Of a DNA stretch of 64,000 nt, positions 53,850 through 62,461 are shown piece after piece. A program made the position numbers and the translations under genes. Positions within the stretch are counted from its first letter, which is position 1. The number at the start of each line of letters is the position of its first letter. The stretch comes from JAFIEN01 sp051859505 (GTDB lineage Bacteria; Pseudomonadota; Alphaproteobacteria; Rhodobacterales; Rhodobacteraceae), in NCBI GenBank assembly GCA_051859505.1, contig JBHYFN010000022.1, positions 1 to 64,000 on the forward strand. Reading direction: 5' to 3'. The notes beneath the pieces were generated by a model. The model saw nothing but the letters and a program-made list of their open reading frames with translations, was not told where the DNA came from and made no database searches.

Positions 53850-54728
53850 CTACAGCGACTGCATGAGAAGCCATCCCACACCCGCCGCGATCATCCCCAT
53901 CCCGACCCCTTCCCGACGCGAGGTTTCCTCGGCGAAAAGGCGACCCGATATCGCCCGCGCCATCAGGATCTCGACCAGCGCGAGGGTGCGGACATTGGCC
54001 GCCGTTGTCAGCGCAAAGCCCAGAAACCAGAACTGAGAGCCTGCAGCGCCGAGGAACCCTGCCGCGAGGGACGCACGCCAGACCCGAAATGCCCCTGTAA
54101 GCGAGGGCCGATCGAACAGGGCCAGCCAGAGCGTCAGCAGAACCGTCTGAACGGCCAGAGACGCGACCAGTATCATCGTGGCGCGGATCACGAAGCCGCC
54201 CTCGTCCAGTGCCAGGATCGCGCCGCGAAATCCGATGGCCGAGAGGCCGAACAGCAATCCCGCGACAAGCGCCAGCACGACGGGCACCGGCGCCAGCCGT
54301 CGTCCCGGCGCCAGCGTCATGACAAGCGTGCCAAGCGTGGCCAGAAGGATGGCCGCCATCCGGCCCAGCGACAGGGGGTCGCCCAGGACGAGCCAGGCGA
54401 CCAGTGCCAGCATGACGGGTTCGGTCTTCACGAGGGCGGTGGCCGCCGCAAAGCCGCGGGCCTTCATGGCCGCCAGCATCAGCGCGGTGGCTCCGATCTG
54501 GGCAATGCTGCCGGCGGTGACCCAGGTCATGACCCCGGGGGTAAGCCCCGGCAGCCTCTCGGCAAAGAGCGAGGCGATCAGCAGGAACAGGACCGCGAAG
54601 GGCAGCCCGAAGAGAAAGCGGACCTGCGTTGCCCCCAGCGTGCCGATCTGCGCCACAAGGCCCGATTGCGTCGCATTGCGCGCCACCTGAAAGGCCGCCG
54701 CAAGAAGCGTGACGGGCACCCAGAGCAT
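53850..54728 (-). CDS. DMT-superfamily transporter (EamA)
   Basis: 292 residues with about ten hydrophobic segments arranged as two EamA halves of five each. Segments include QVRFLFGLPFAVLFLLIASL and KTEPVMLALVAWLVLGDPL, the latter a family hallmark (VALLAWLxLGExL). It is probably a metabolite exporter; substrate unknown. The stop lies 43 bp from the nfeD stop on the other strand. It is downstream of hemE on the same strand with 12 bp between, so may be co-transcribed. Confidence 0.85.
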   Translation of the reverse strand: MLWVPVTLLAAAFQVARNATQSGLVAQIGTLGATQVRFLFGLPFAVLFLLIASLFAERLPGLTPGVMTWVTAGSIAQIGATALMLAAMKARGFAAATALVKTEPVMLALVAWLVLGDPLSLGRMAAILLATLGTLVMTLAPGRRLAPVPVVLALVAGLLFGLSAIGFRGAILALDEGGFVIRATMILVASLAVQTVLLTLWLALFDRPSLTGAFRVWRASLAAGFLGAAGSQFWFLGFALTTAANVRTLALVEILMARAISGRLFAEETSRREGVGMGMIAAGVGWLLMQSL

Positions 54729-54740
54729 GAAGCTTTGCGC

Positions 54741-55787
54741 TCAGCCGGCCCGGACCGTCTCGATCATCAGCGTCACGTTCTCGGGGTCGGCATCCGGCGT
54801 GATCCCGTGGCCGAGGTTGAAGATATGCGGCCCGTTCGAAAAGGCCTGCACGATCCGGCGTGTCTCGTCCACCAGCGCCTGCCCGCCGGTCACCATATGC
54901 GAACTGGCCAGGTTGCCCTGCACGCAGCCGTCCTTCTGCACATGTTCGGCCGCCCATTCGGCGCTCACGCCATCATCCAGCGCCACGCAATCGGCCCCCG
55001 TCGCGGCATGGATGCCGGCATAGCGCTCGCCCGCGCCGCGCGGAAAGGCGATGACCGGCAGGCCGGGGTGGCGCTCTTTCAGCGCCGCCGTGATCGCGCG
55101 GGCCGGTTCCAGGGCGAAATCGGAGAAATCGTCGCCTTGCAGCGTTCCGGCCCAGCTGTCGAAGATCTTGATCACCTCGGCCCCCGCCTGCACCTGCATC
55201 GAGAGATATTCGACGGTCGAGGCGGTCAGAAGGTCGATGATCCCCTGAAACAGCGCCCGGTTTTCGGCCTTCAGCGCATGGGCCGGCCCCTGATCGGGCG
55301 TGCCCTTGCCGGCGATCATGTAGCTGGCCACGGTCCAGGGCGCGCCGGCAAAGCCGATCAGCGTCGTCTCCGACGGCAATTCGCGCGACAGGATCCGCAC
55401 CGTCTCATAAACCGGGGCCATGTGATCGTGGATCGCATCGGCGGGCTTCAGCGCGGCCAGATCGGAGTCCTTGGTGATGGTCGAGAGGCGCGGCCCCTCG
55501 CCGGTTTCGAACCAGAGGTCCATGCCAAGCGCCTGCGGCAGCAGCAGGATATCGGCGAAGAGGATCGCCGCATCGAACCCGTAGCGGCGGATCGGCTGCA
55601 GCGTCACCTCGGCGGCAAGTTCGGAATTGTAGCACAGCGACAGGAAATCCCCGGCTTGCGCCCGCGTGGCCCGGTATTCCGGCAGATAGCGCCCGGCCTG
55701 CCGCATCATCCAGATCGGCGGGGTGGGCAGGGTTTCGCCCGCAAGCGCGCGCAGGATGGTCTTGGTGGGCGTATGGTTGGTCGTCAT
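54741..55787 (-). CDS. hemE: Uroporphyrinogen decarboxylase
   Basis: Decarboxylates uroporphyrinogen III to coproporphyrinogen III, the branch shared by heme and bacteriochlorophyll. 348 residues; PIWMMRQAGRYLPEY is the family signature with catalytic Arg, and FDAAILFADILL, FAGAPWTVASYM and NLGHGI follow. Two adjacent ATGs (55790, 55787) follow AAGGAACAG; the second is slightly better spaced. Divergent from hemC across a 92-bp region with a PpsR-type palindrome. Confidence 0.97.
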   Translation of the reverse strand: MTTNHTPTKTILRALAGETLPTPPIWMMRQAGRYLPEYRATRAQAGDFLSLCYNSELAAEVTLQPIRRYGFDAAILFADILLLPQALGMDLWFETGEGPRLSTITKDSDLAALKPADAIHDHMAPVYETVRILSRELPSETTLIGFAGAPWTVASYMIAGKGTPDQGPAHALKAENRALFQGIIDLLTASTVEYLSMQVQAGAEVIKIFDSWAGTLQGDDFSDFALEPARAITAALKERHPGLPVIAFPRGAGERYAGIHAATGADCVALDDGVSAEWAAEHVQKDGCVQGNLASSHMVTGGQALVDETRRIVQAFSNGPHIFNLGHGITPDADPENVTLMIETVRAG

Positions 55788-55845
55788 CATCTGTTCCTTA
55801 ATGGCCCCCTTGCGTCCCAACTGGGGCGGGGCTTGTCAAGGCAGT

Positions 55846-55863
55846 TGTCAGCTTTGATTGACA
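55846..55863. promoter_or_regulatory. PpsR/CrtJ-type site between hemE and hemC
   Basis: TGTCAGCTTTGATTGACA is an exact match to TGT-N12-ACA and to the fuller TGTC-N10-GACA. A second TTGTCA half lies at 55833-55838. In R. sphaeroides hemC and hemE are known PpsR targets, which supports the assignment. It starts 59 bp from the hemE start and ends 16 bp before the hemC ATG. Confidence 0.7.
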
Positions 55864-55879
55864 GGTCTAGGAAAGGCGC

Positions 55880-56821
55880 ATGACGCTGACCCTGCCCAAC
55901 CCCGCCCAACCGCTGAAGATCGGCACCCGTGGATCGCCCCTGGCCCTTGCCCAGGCGCATGAGACCCGCGCGAGGCTGATGGCCGCCTTCGAATTGCCCG
56001 AAGAGGCCTTCGAGATCGTCATCATCAAGGTGATGGGCGACACGGTGCAGGACCGCCCGCTGAAAGAGATCGGCGGCAAGGGCCTGTTCACCCGCGAGAT
56101 CGAGGAGGCGCTTCTCGACGGCGGGATCGACATCGCGGTGCATTCGATGAAGGACATGCCGGTCGATCAGCCCGCCGGGCTGGTGCTCGACACCTATCTC
56201 CCGCGCGAGGATGTGCGGGATGCCTTCGTCTCGCTGTCCCCCGGCGGCCTGGCCGATCTGCGCGAGGGGGCGGTCGTCGGCACCTCGAGCCTGCGGCGGC
56301 GGTCGCAGCTTCTTGCCCGCAGGCCGGATCTGCAGGTGGTGGAGTTCCGGGGCAACGTCCAGACGCGGCTGCGCAAACTGTCGGAAGGGGTGGCCGAGGC
56401 CACGTTTCTGGCCATGGCGGGGCTGAACCGGCTGAACATGACCGAGGTGCCCCGCGTGCCCATCGAGGTGGATGACATGCTGCCCGCCGTGGCGCAGGGC
56501 GCCATCGGGATCGAGCGGCGCAGGGATGATGCCCGCACGGCCGAGATGCTCGAGGCGATCCACCATGGCCCGACCGGCCAGCGATTGGCCGCCGAGCGCG
56601 CGTTCCTTGCCGCCCTCGACGGCTCCTGCCAGACGCCCATCGGGGGGCTGGCCGAGCTTGACGGCGGCAGCCTGCGCCTGCGGGGCGAGATCCTGAGGAC
56701 CGACGGCAGCCGGGTTCTGGCCGATGACGGCACCGCCCCGGTCGAGGATGGGCCGGAGCTTGGCCGCGCGATGGCGCGGGGGCTTCTGGATCAGGCGGGG
56801 CCGGGGTTCTTCAGCGCCTGA
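55880..56821 (+). CDS. hemC: Porphobilinogen deaminase (hydroxymethylbilane synthase)
   Basis: Polymerises four porphobilinogens to hydroxymethylbilane. 313 residues starting KIGTRGSPLALAQA after a short leader. Conserved IGGKGLFTREIEEAL and HSMKDMP are present, and the dipyrromethane cofactor Cys lies in LDGSCQTPIGG near residue 249. AGGAAAGG precedes the ATG. Divergent from hemE. Confidence 0.97.
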   Translation: MTLTLPNPAQPLKIGTRGSPLALAQAHETRARLMAAFELPEEAFEIVIIKVMGDTVQDRPLKEIGGKGLFTREIEEALLDGGIDIAVHSMKDMPVDQPAGLVLDTYLPREDVRDAFVSLSPGGLADLREGAVVGTSSLRRRSQLLARRPDLQVVEFRGNVQTRLRKLSEGVAEATFLAMAGLNRLNMTEVPRVPIEVDDMLPAVAQGAIGIERRRDDARTAEMLEAIHHGPTGQRLAAERAFLAALDGSCQTPIGGLAELDGGSLRLRGEILRTDGSRVLADDGTAPVEDGPELGRAMARGLLDQAGPGFFSA

Positions 56822-56849
56822 GCAGGGTCAGGGCAGGGTCAGGGCCGGT

Positions 56850-58064
56850 TCAGGGCAGCGCCTCGCCCGGCCCTCGGTTGCGGTCGAGCCAGAGGATGCC
56901 CGCCATGGCGATCACGATGCTGACGGCCCCCATCACCGCGACAAGGCCGTAGCCGCCGAGATAGGCCCCCAGCGCAAAGATGCCGGCGCACAGCCCGTCC
57001 GCCGCCACCCGCTGGAGCGACATGAGCGAGGCGCCGGCGCCCGCGCGATTGCCCAGCAGATCCTGCAGATAGCCGATTGCCAGCGCATAGATCAGCCCGC
57101 CACCGATACCGGCAAGCGCCGTCAGGCCCCAGACCAGCGGCCCGCCCGCCACAAAGGGCAGAAGCGCCAGATAGCCGGCATAGATCGCGGTTCCGGCGGC
57201 GATCAGGTGCAGACGGCGGATGTAGGGCAGAAGCAGGCCCAGCGTCATCATCGCCAGCACCTCGAACCCCACGAAGATGCCGAAGAACAGGCCCACATCG
57301 GCCGGCCCCCGCCCCGCCTGGGCGAAGATCAGCCCAACCAGCACCCCGGTCAGCGCGCCGCCCGAATGGACCGCGCCCATCAGCATGACCCGCGCCACCA
57401 CCGGCCCGGCCAGAAGCTCGGCCAGCGACTCGCGGAAGCCGAGGCCCGATTTCACCTCGGTCCAGGGGGCGGTCTCGTCGCGCGGCCAGTGCCGCAGGAT
57501 CAGCACGAGGCTGCCCAATCCGGCAAGGCCGGTCACAAGATAGATCGAAAGCAGCGGCACATCCCCGTCCAGCACCTGCCCCCAAAGCGGCAGCGCCACC
57601 AGCCAGGGCAGGGCCATCGCCACCCGCTGACTGCCCAGCAGCGCGTTGCGTTCGGCCTGGGGCAAGGGGGCCGAGACCAGCCGGTTGACGGCGAAATACT
57701 GGCTCAGGATCGTGCCGCTGATCGGCAGGAACACGACGGTCGACAGGATGAAGGCCAGGCCCGAGCCCGAGACCCAGACCAGCGCGCCGCCAAAGGCCAT
57801 CGACCCCGCCGCCAGAAGCGCCATCAGGCGGCGGCTGGGGCGCTGGTCGGTGACGATCCCGATGCCGATGGCCGCGCCGACAAAGACCACCAGCGCCGCC
57901 ATCAGCACCAGCGCATAGGCGCTGTCGGACAGGCCGAAGACCTCGACCGCGACAAGCGACTGGTAGGGGCCGACCGAGGCGATGAACAGCCCGAAGAACA
58001 GCGTGCCGAAATGCACCATGCGCAGGGTTGGATCCTGCCAGATGAGGCGAAGCAGATGCAGCAT
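56850..58064 (-). CDS. MFS transporter (SetA-like)
   Basis: 404 residues, about 12 membrane segments. An N-terminal start HFGTLFFGLFIASVGPYQSL and FLPISGTILSQYFAVNRLV resemble sugar-efflux transporters of the SetA group, but the ligand is not assigned. It begins 3 bp after the FAD-linked oxidase gene on the same strand, so the two share a transcript. Perhaps it exports a hydroxyacid or related product. Short repeats of CAGGGTCAGGG lie just beyond its stop. Confidence 0.85.
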   Translation of the reverse strand: MLHLLRLIWQDPTLRMVHFGTLFFGLFIASVGPYQSLVAVEVFGLSDSAYALVLMAALVVFVGAAIGIGIVTDQRPSRRLMALLAAGSMAFGGALVWVSGSGLAFILSTVVFLPISGTILSQYFAVNRLVSAPLPQAERNALLGSQRVAMALPWLVALPLWGQVLDGDVPLLSIYLVTGLAGLGSLVLILRHWPRDETAPWTEVKSGLGFRESLAELLAGPVVARVMLMGAVHSGGALTGVLVGLIFAQAGRGPADVGLFFGIFVGFEVLAMMTLGLLLPYIRRLHLIAAGTAIYAGYLALLPFVAGGPLVWGLTALAGIGGGLIYALAIGYLQDLLGNRAGAGASLMSLQRVAADGLCAGIFALGAYLGGYGLVAVMGAVSIVIAMAGILWLDRNRGPGEALP

Positions 58065-58067
58065 GGT

Positions 58068-59477
58068 TCAGTCCGGATAGACCTTGCCGGGGTTCAGGAT
58101 CCCCTTGGGATCAAGCGCCCGCTTGACCGCCCGCATCGCCTGAAGCGCGACCGGATCCTTGCGCCGGCGCATCGAGGCCAGTTTCGCCACGCCGATCCCG
58201 TGTTCGGCGGAAAAGCTGCCGCCAAGATCCTGCACGACCTCTTCCGTCTTTTCGCGGATCAGGTCCAGAAGGGCGGGATCGTCGCGGCTGGGATAGGCGT
58301 TGTAATGGATGTTGCCGTCGCCAAGATGGGCGACGCACATGTCCTTTGCCTCGGGGTCGATCTCGCGCAGGATGGCCGACATCCGCGCGAGGAAGGCATC
58401 GGCCGCGTCAAGGGGCACGGCGATATCGGTATCGACGATGGGCTTTTGCAGGAAGGTGATCTGCCCCGCCGTTTCGCGCCGCGACCACATCTCGGCCCGC
58501 TGCGCCTCGGACTGGGCGATGACGGCATCGGACAGAAGGCCGCTTTCCAGCATGTCGCCCAGCGTATCCTCAAGCAAAGCGGTGGCGGCGGTGCGGCCGT
58601 CGGGGCCGGGTTCGGCGTCGCGGGGGGCGGTCATGCCGATCTCGAGGAAGATGTTTACCGGATGCGGCCTGTCGAACGGCGGCCGGGCGGCGGGGAAATG
58701 GGCCTGGTGCATCTCGATATAGCTTTGCGGCATGAACTCGAAGGCCTCGACCGCGCCGCCGGTGGCATCCTGCAGCCGGTTGAGCAGGTCCAGCGCCCCC
58801 GAGAGGGCGGGCAGCGCGACCATCGCGGTCGCATAGGTGCGGGGCTTGGGCCAGAGCTTGAGGACGGCGGCGGTGATGATGCCCAGCGTGCCCTCGGATC
58901 CGATCATCAGGTGGCGCAGGTTCAGCCCGGCATTGTCCTTGTGCAGCTCGCTCATCAGGTTCATCACGCGGCCGTCGGCCAGCACCACCTCGAGGCCGAG
59001 GCACAGGTCGCGGGTATTGCCGTAGCGCAGGACGTTCGACCCGCCCGCATTCGTCGCAAGCACCCCCCCGATCCGCGCCGAGCCGCGCGCCCCGAAGGTC
59101 AGCGGAAAGATCAGATCGTGATCCGCCACGGCGGCATGAAGATCGGCCAGCACCACCCCGGCCTCTACAATGGCGAGGCGGCCCGAGGGGCGGATGTCGC
59201 GGATCCGGGTCATCCGGTCGATGGACAGGACAAGCGCGCCCTCGGCCTGCGTTCCGCCGACCAGCCCGGTCAGCCCGGCCGCCGGCACGACGGGGGTGCC
59301 GCTGTCATGCGCGATGGCCATGATCGCGCTGACCTCGGCCGTGGTGGCGGGGCGGGCCACGGCCAGCGGAGTGCCGGGATACTTGCCGGTCCAGTCCCGG
59401 GTCCAGGGGGCTGCTGCCTCGCCTGCAAGCAGATTGGCCCGGCCCACGACCGCGCTGATCGATTCAAGCATGTCCAT
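58068..59477 (-). CDS. FAD-linked oxidase, D-2-hydroxyacid dehydrogenase type
   Basis: 469 residues of the GlcD/D-lactate/D-2-hydroxyglutarate dehydrogenase family. The N-terminal FAD_binding_4 domain has PVVPAAGLTGLVGGTQ, GGVLATNAGGSNVLRYGNT and GSEGTLGII. The C-terminal FAD-oxidase domain has CVAHLGDGNIHYN (metal-binding His) and EHGIGVAKL. It oxidises a D-2-hydroxy acid and passes electrons to a quinone or electron-transfer flavoprotein. The exact substrate is unknown. Followed after 3 bp by an MFS gene. Confidence 0.9.
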   Translation of the reverse strand: MDMLESISAVVGRANLLAGEAAAPWTRDWTGKYPGTPLAVARPATTAEVSAIMAIAHDSGTPVVPAAGLTGLVGGTQAEGALVLSIDRMTRIRDIRPSGRLAIVEAGVVLADLHAAVADHDLIFPLTFGARGSARIGGVLATNAGGSNVLRYGNTRDLCLGLEVVLADGRVMNLMSELHKDNAGLNLRHLMIGSEGTLGIITAAVLKLWPKPRTYATAMVALPALSGALDLLNRLQDATGGAVEAFEFMPQSYIEMHQAHFPAARPPFDRPHPVNIFLEIGMTAPRDAEPGPDGRTAATALLEDTLGDMLESGLLSDAVIAQSEAQRAEMWSRRETAGQITFLQKPIVDTDIAVPLDAADAFLARMSAILREIDPEAKDMCVAHLGDGNIHYNAYPSRDDPALLDLIREKTEEVVQDLGGSFSAEHGIGVAKLASMRRRKDPVALQAMRAVKRALDPKGILNPGKVYPD

Positions 59478-59684
59478 TTGCCGACTTTCCGATGGAAAGG
59501 CGCAGGCCTTTCCCCGGGTTCTCTTCGCGCATTTGCGGCCCGGCCGGAAGGGCCAGGGCGCGCGCGGTCACGATATATCGACCCGCGGCGCTTTGCATCC
59601 CGCGTCACGGCCCCTCCGACGGCCCATCGCGCAAGGCGGTGTCGAGAGCGAGGGGGGGAGGCCGAGGAGTTTCCCTTGTGAAAG

Positions 59685-59697
59685 GTTATGCTATAAC
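59685..59697. promoter_or_regulatory. Zur-like box
   Basis: GTTATGCTATAAC, a 5-bp inverted repeat around GCT, close to the alphaproteobacterial Zur core GTTATANNATAAC. It lies 34 bp upstream of the small membrane-peptide gene that begins the zinc-type ABC transporter operon. Zinc repression is inferred from motif and gene context. Confidence 0.6.
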
Positions 59698-59730
59698 ATA
59701 GGTGGAGCCGGACTCTCTGGATGTGACGGA

Positions 59731-59907
59731 ATGCCGACCAATCGCCCCGATCGCCCGACCCTGCGTCTGGCGGATGCACCGACCGAGACTGTGGAGCCCA
59801 CTTCGCAGGACTTCAGCATGACCCTGACGGGCGCCGGATTTCGTCTTGCGCTGGTCGGAGCGGCCACTGCGGCCCTGTGGCTGGGCCTTTACCTGGTGGT
59901 GGGCTAG
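59731..59907 (+). CDS. 58-residue single-pass membrane peptide in ABC operon
   Basis: MPTNRPDRPTLRLADAPTET starts a polar, Pro/Thr-rich N-terminus of about 35 residues, followed by one hydrophobic helix (LALVGAATAALWLGLYLVVG). The ATPase ATG is 3 bp beyond the stop, so it is tightly coupled. A GTGACGGA context precedes the ATG. No family recognised. It could be an accessory subunit of the transporter. The position directly after the Zur-like box favours a real gene. Confidence 0.55.
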   Translation: MPTNRPDRPTLRLADAPTETVEPTSQDFSMTLTGAGFRLALVGAATAALWLGLYLVVG

Positions 59908-59910
59908 GGC

Positions 59911-60633
59911 ATGGTGGCGATCGCCTTCAACAACCTGACATTGGGCTATGACCGCCATCCGGCCGTTCATCACCTTGACATGTCGATCGAAAAGGGCAGC
60001 CTCACGGCCGTTGTCGGCCCGAATGGCGCGGGAAAGTCGACGCTGCTCAAGGGCATAGCGGGCGCCTTGCGGCCCTTGTCGGGCAATGTGGTGCTGGCGA
60101 AGGCGCGTGTCGCCTATCTGCCCCAACAGGCCGAGATCGACCGCAGCTTTCCGATTTCGGTGCGCGATCTGGTTGCCATGGGCCTCTGGTCGGAAATCGG
60201 CCCTTTCGGGCGGGTGACGGGGGCGCAAAGCGCGCGGATCGCGCGGGCCCTGGCGGCTGTCGGCCTGACCGGGTTCGAAAGGCGCAGCATCGCGGCCCTC
60301 TCGGGCGGACAGATGCAGCGCGTTCTCTTTGCCCGGCTTCTGCTGCAGGAGGCGGATGTCATCCTGCTGGACGAACCTTTCACGGCCATCGATTCGCGGA
60401 CGGCCTCGGACCTGCTGCAGATCGTGAAGCGCTGGCATGGCGACGGGCGGACGGTCCTGGCCGTGCTGCATGACCTCGACCTTGTCAGAGAGCATTTTCC
60501 CGAGACGCTTGTCATCGCGCGGGAAAAGGTTGCCCATGGCCCGACGGCCGAGGTTCTGACGGCCGAGGCGATGTTCAAGGCGCGCCAGATGTGCGAGGCC
60601 TTTGACGATGGCGCGGCTGTCTGCGCGGCATGA
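59911..60633 (+). CDS. Zinc-type ABC transporter ATPase (ZnuC/AztA-like)
   Basis: 240 residues. Walker A GPNGAGKST, Q-loop YLPQQAEIDRSFP, signature LSGGQMQR, Walker B VILLDEP, and the H-loop HDLD. FNNLTLGYDRHPAVHHLD resembles AztA of zinc importers. An ATGA overlap joins it to the permease gene. The C-terminus ends in CEAFDDGAAVCAA with two Cys. The expected substrate-binding protein gene is not in this window. Confidence 0.88.
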   Translation: MVAIAFNNLTLGYDRHPAVHHLDMSIEKGSLTAVVGPNGAGKSTLLKGIAGALRPLSGNVVLAKARVAYLPQQAEIDRSFPISVRDLVAMGLWSEIGPFGRVTGAQSARIARALAAVGLTGFERRSIAALSGGQMQRVLFARLLLQEADVILLDEPFTAIDSRTASDLLQIVKRWHGDGRTVLAVLHDLDLVREHFPETLVIAREKVAHGPTAEVLTAEAMFKARQMCEAFDDGAAVCAA

Positions 60634-61508
60634 TCGCGGCGCTTTACGACTGGTTCCTCGCCCCCTTCGCCGATTTTGCCTTCATGCGACGGGCGCTTCT
60701 GGGCTGCATCGCCATTTCCATCGGAGCCACGCCGGTCGGCGTTTTCCTGATGCTGCGGCGGATGAGTCTGACGGGCGATGCCATGGCCCATGCGATCCTG
60801 CCCGGGGCGGCGGTGGGGTTCCTTGTCTCGGGCCTGTCGGTCGGGGCGATGACGATCGGCGGGCTGGTCGCCGGCATGGCGGTGGCGCTTCTGTCGGGCT
60901 TCGTGACGCGGGTCACGACGCTGAAGGAAGATGCCAGCATGGCGGCCTTCTACCTGATCTCGCTGGCGGCGGGGGTGTTGATCGTCTCGTTGCGCGGGTC
61001 GAGCGTCGACCTGATGCATGTCCTGTTCGGGACGGTGCTTGCGCTGAACGACCAGGCGCTGATCCTGCTGTGTTCGATCACCACGATCACATGGATCGCG
61101 CTGGCGCTGATGTTCCGCCCCCTCGTCCTGGAATGCGCCGATCCGCAGTTCCTGCGCTCGGTCAGCCGGCTGAGCGCGGTGACGCATTTCGGCTTTCTGG
61201 CGCTGGTGGTGCTGAACCTCGTGGCCGGGTTTCAGGCGCTGGGCACCTTGATGTCGGTCGGGCTGATGATCCTGCCGGCGGCGGCGGCGCGGTTCTGGGC
61301 CAATGGGATCGGCCGGATGATCGGCGTGGCCATGGCCGTGGCCATCGGCTCGAGCATGCTGGGGCTTCTTCTGTCCTATCATCACGCGCTGGCCTCCGGG
61401 CCGTCGATCATCCTTGTCGCCGGGGCGGCCTATGCCCTTTCGGTCGTCTTCGGCCGCGAGGGGGGGATCCTCGCGCGCTATGCGCCGGGGCGGCATCTGC
61501 AGTCCTGA
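60630..61508 (+). CDS. Zinc-type ABC transporter permease (ZnuB/AztB-like)
   Basis: 292 residues with about eight membrane segments. The family motif GDAMAHAILPGAAVGF and a C-terminal VGLMILPAAAARFW mark it as the ABC-3 (Znu/Mnt/Azt) permease. It should move Zn2+ or Mn2+ into the cytoplasm with the upstream ATPase. The gene directly downstream is an SDR on the same strand, not a metal-binding lipoprotein, so the operon lacks its periplasmic component. Confidence 0.88.
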   Translation: MIAALYDWFLAPFADFAFMRRALLGCIAISIGATPVGVFLMLRRMSLTGDAMAHAILPGAAVGFLVSGLSVGAMTIGGLVAGMAVALLSGFVTRVTTLKEDASMAAFYLISLAAGVLIVSLRGSSVDLMHVLFGTVLALNDQALILLCSITTITWIALALMFRPLVLECADPQFLRSVSRLSAVTHFGFLALVVLNLVAGFQALGTLMSVGLMILPAAAARFWANGIGRMIGVAMAVAIGSSMLGLLLSYHHALASGPSIILVAGAAYALSVVFGREGGILARYAPGRHLQS

Positions 61509-61572
61509 ACGGATTGACCTTTGACCCGGAACCCGCCCAACCTTGCCCCGAAACAGGTCAGGGGAGGACAGG

Positions 61573-62337
61573 ATGGCACGATTACAGGGGCAGCATGTTC
61601 TGGTGACGGGCGGAAGCCGGGGGATCGGCGCCGCGATCGTGGCAAAGTCGATCGCGGAGGGGGCGGTCGCCACGATCCTTGATCTGGACGCGGGCCCCGG
61701 TCAGGCGCTGGCCGACAGCCTTGGGGCCGGTGACAGGATCCATGTGGCCGCGGTCGATGTGCGCGACGCAGCACAGATCGCGCGCGGGCATGAAGGGGCT
61801 GTTGCCGCCCTCGGCCCGGTGACAGCACTGGTGAACAATGCGGGGCGGAATTCCTATGCCGATCCCGTCGCGATGACCGAGGCGGAATGGGAAGATGTCT
61901 TTGCCGTCGATCTCAAATCCGCCTGGCTTTGTGCCCGCGCTGTCCTTCCGGCGATGATCGAGGCCCGCAAGGGGGCGATCCTCAACATCGCCTCGGTTCA
62001 TGCCGACCATACGTTCAAGGGCTATTTCCCCTATGCCGCCGCCAAGAGCGGCCTTGTCGGCCTGACCCGATCGCTCGCGCTCGAGGTGGGGCCGCATCAG
62101 ATCCGGGTCAACGCCCTGTCCCCGGGCTGGACCGAGACGGCGCTTGTGGCCGAATATCTGGCGATGTGCCCGCCCGACATGAAGGACCGCGTCCTCGAGA
62201 CCCATCCGATGGGCCGCATCGCCACGCCCGAGGAAATCGCGAATTGCGCCGTCTTCATGATTTCGGACGAGGCGTCCTTCGTGACCGGGGCGAACTGGCG
62301 CGCAGACGGCGGGCTGGGCGCAAGGTTCGCGGGCTGA
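61573..62337 (+). CDS. Short-chain dehydrogenase/reductase
   Basis: 254 residues. TGGSRGIGAA at the N-terminus, NNAG, the Ser in NIASVHAD, and the YAAAK catalytic Tyr and Lys, followed by PGW and a GGLGARFAG end. A classical NAD(P)-dependent oxidoreductase; specificity not apparent, though the family includes sugar dehydrogenases. GGAGGACAGG precedes the ATG. It lies 64 bp after the permease and may share its transcript. Confidence 0.9.
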   Translation: MARLQGQHVLVTGGSRGIGAAIVAKSIAEGAVATILDLDAGPGQALADSLGAGDRIHVAAVDVRDAAQIARGHEGAVAALGPVTALVNNAGRNSYADPVAMTEAEWEDVFAVDLKSAWLCARAVLPAMIEARKGAILNIASVHADHTFKGYFPYAAAKSGLVGLTRSLALEVGPHQIRVNALSPGWTETALVAEYLAMCPPDMKDRVLETHPMGRIATPEEIANCAVFMISDEASFVTGANWRADGGLGARFAG

Positions 62338-62341
62338 GGGA

Positions 62342-62386
62342 CTGACGGCCAGAGGGGCTGACGGGCTGACGGCCAGACGGGCTGAC
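62342..62386. repeat. Two 21-bp direct repeats
   Basis: CTGACGGCCAGAGGGGCTGAC (62342-62362) recurs at 62366-62386 with one substitution, 24 bp apart. The second copy runs into the left arm of the palindrome in front of bciB. Confidence 0.75.
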
Positions 62387-62426
62387 TGTCAACCAAACTT
62401 GACAGTCAGCCCGGGTGCCTTACTGT
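62378..62426 (+). promoter_or_regulatory. PpsR/CrtJ-type palindrome over the bciB promoter
   Basis: A perfect 15-bp inverted repeat (62378-62392 and 62399-62413) has a 6-base loop. Its core TGTCAACCAAACTTGACA (62387-62404) is an exact TGTC-N10-GACA match. The right half supplies a consensus -35 TTGACA (62399-62404), with TACTGT (62421-62426) 16 bp on as a -10. A repressor bound here would block RNA polymerase, as PpsR does. Confidence 0.7.
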
Positions 62427-62461
62427 GGGGGTGATCCGGCCGGAACGAGCGAGGCTGCCGC

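Noticed and set aside
56724..59681. A 985-codon plus-strand open frame opposite the MFS transporter and FAD-linked oxidase
   Set aside because: It mirrors GC-rich codon structure of two well-recognised minus-strand genes, and its translation is a Gly/Arg/His/Gln-rich sequence without domains.
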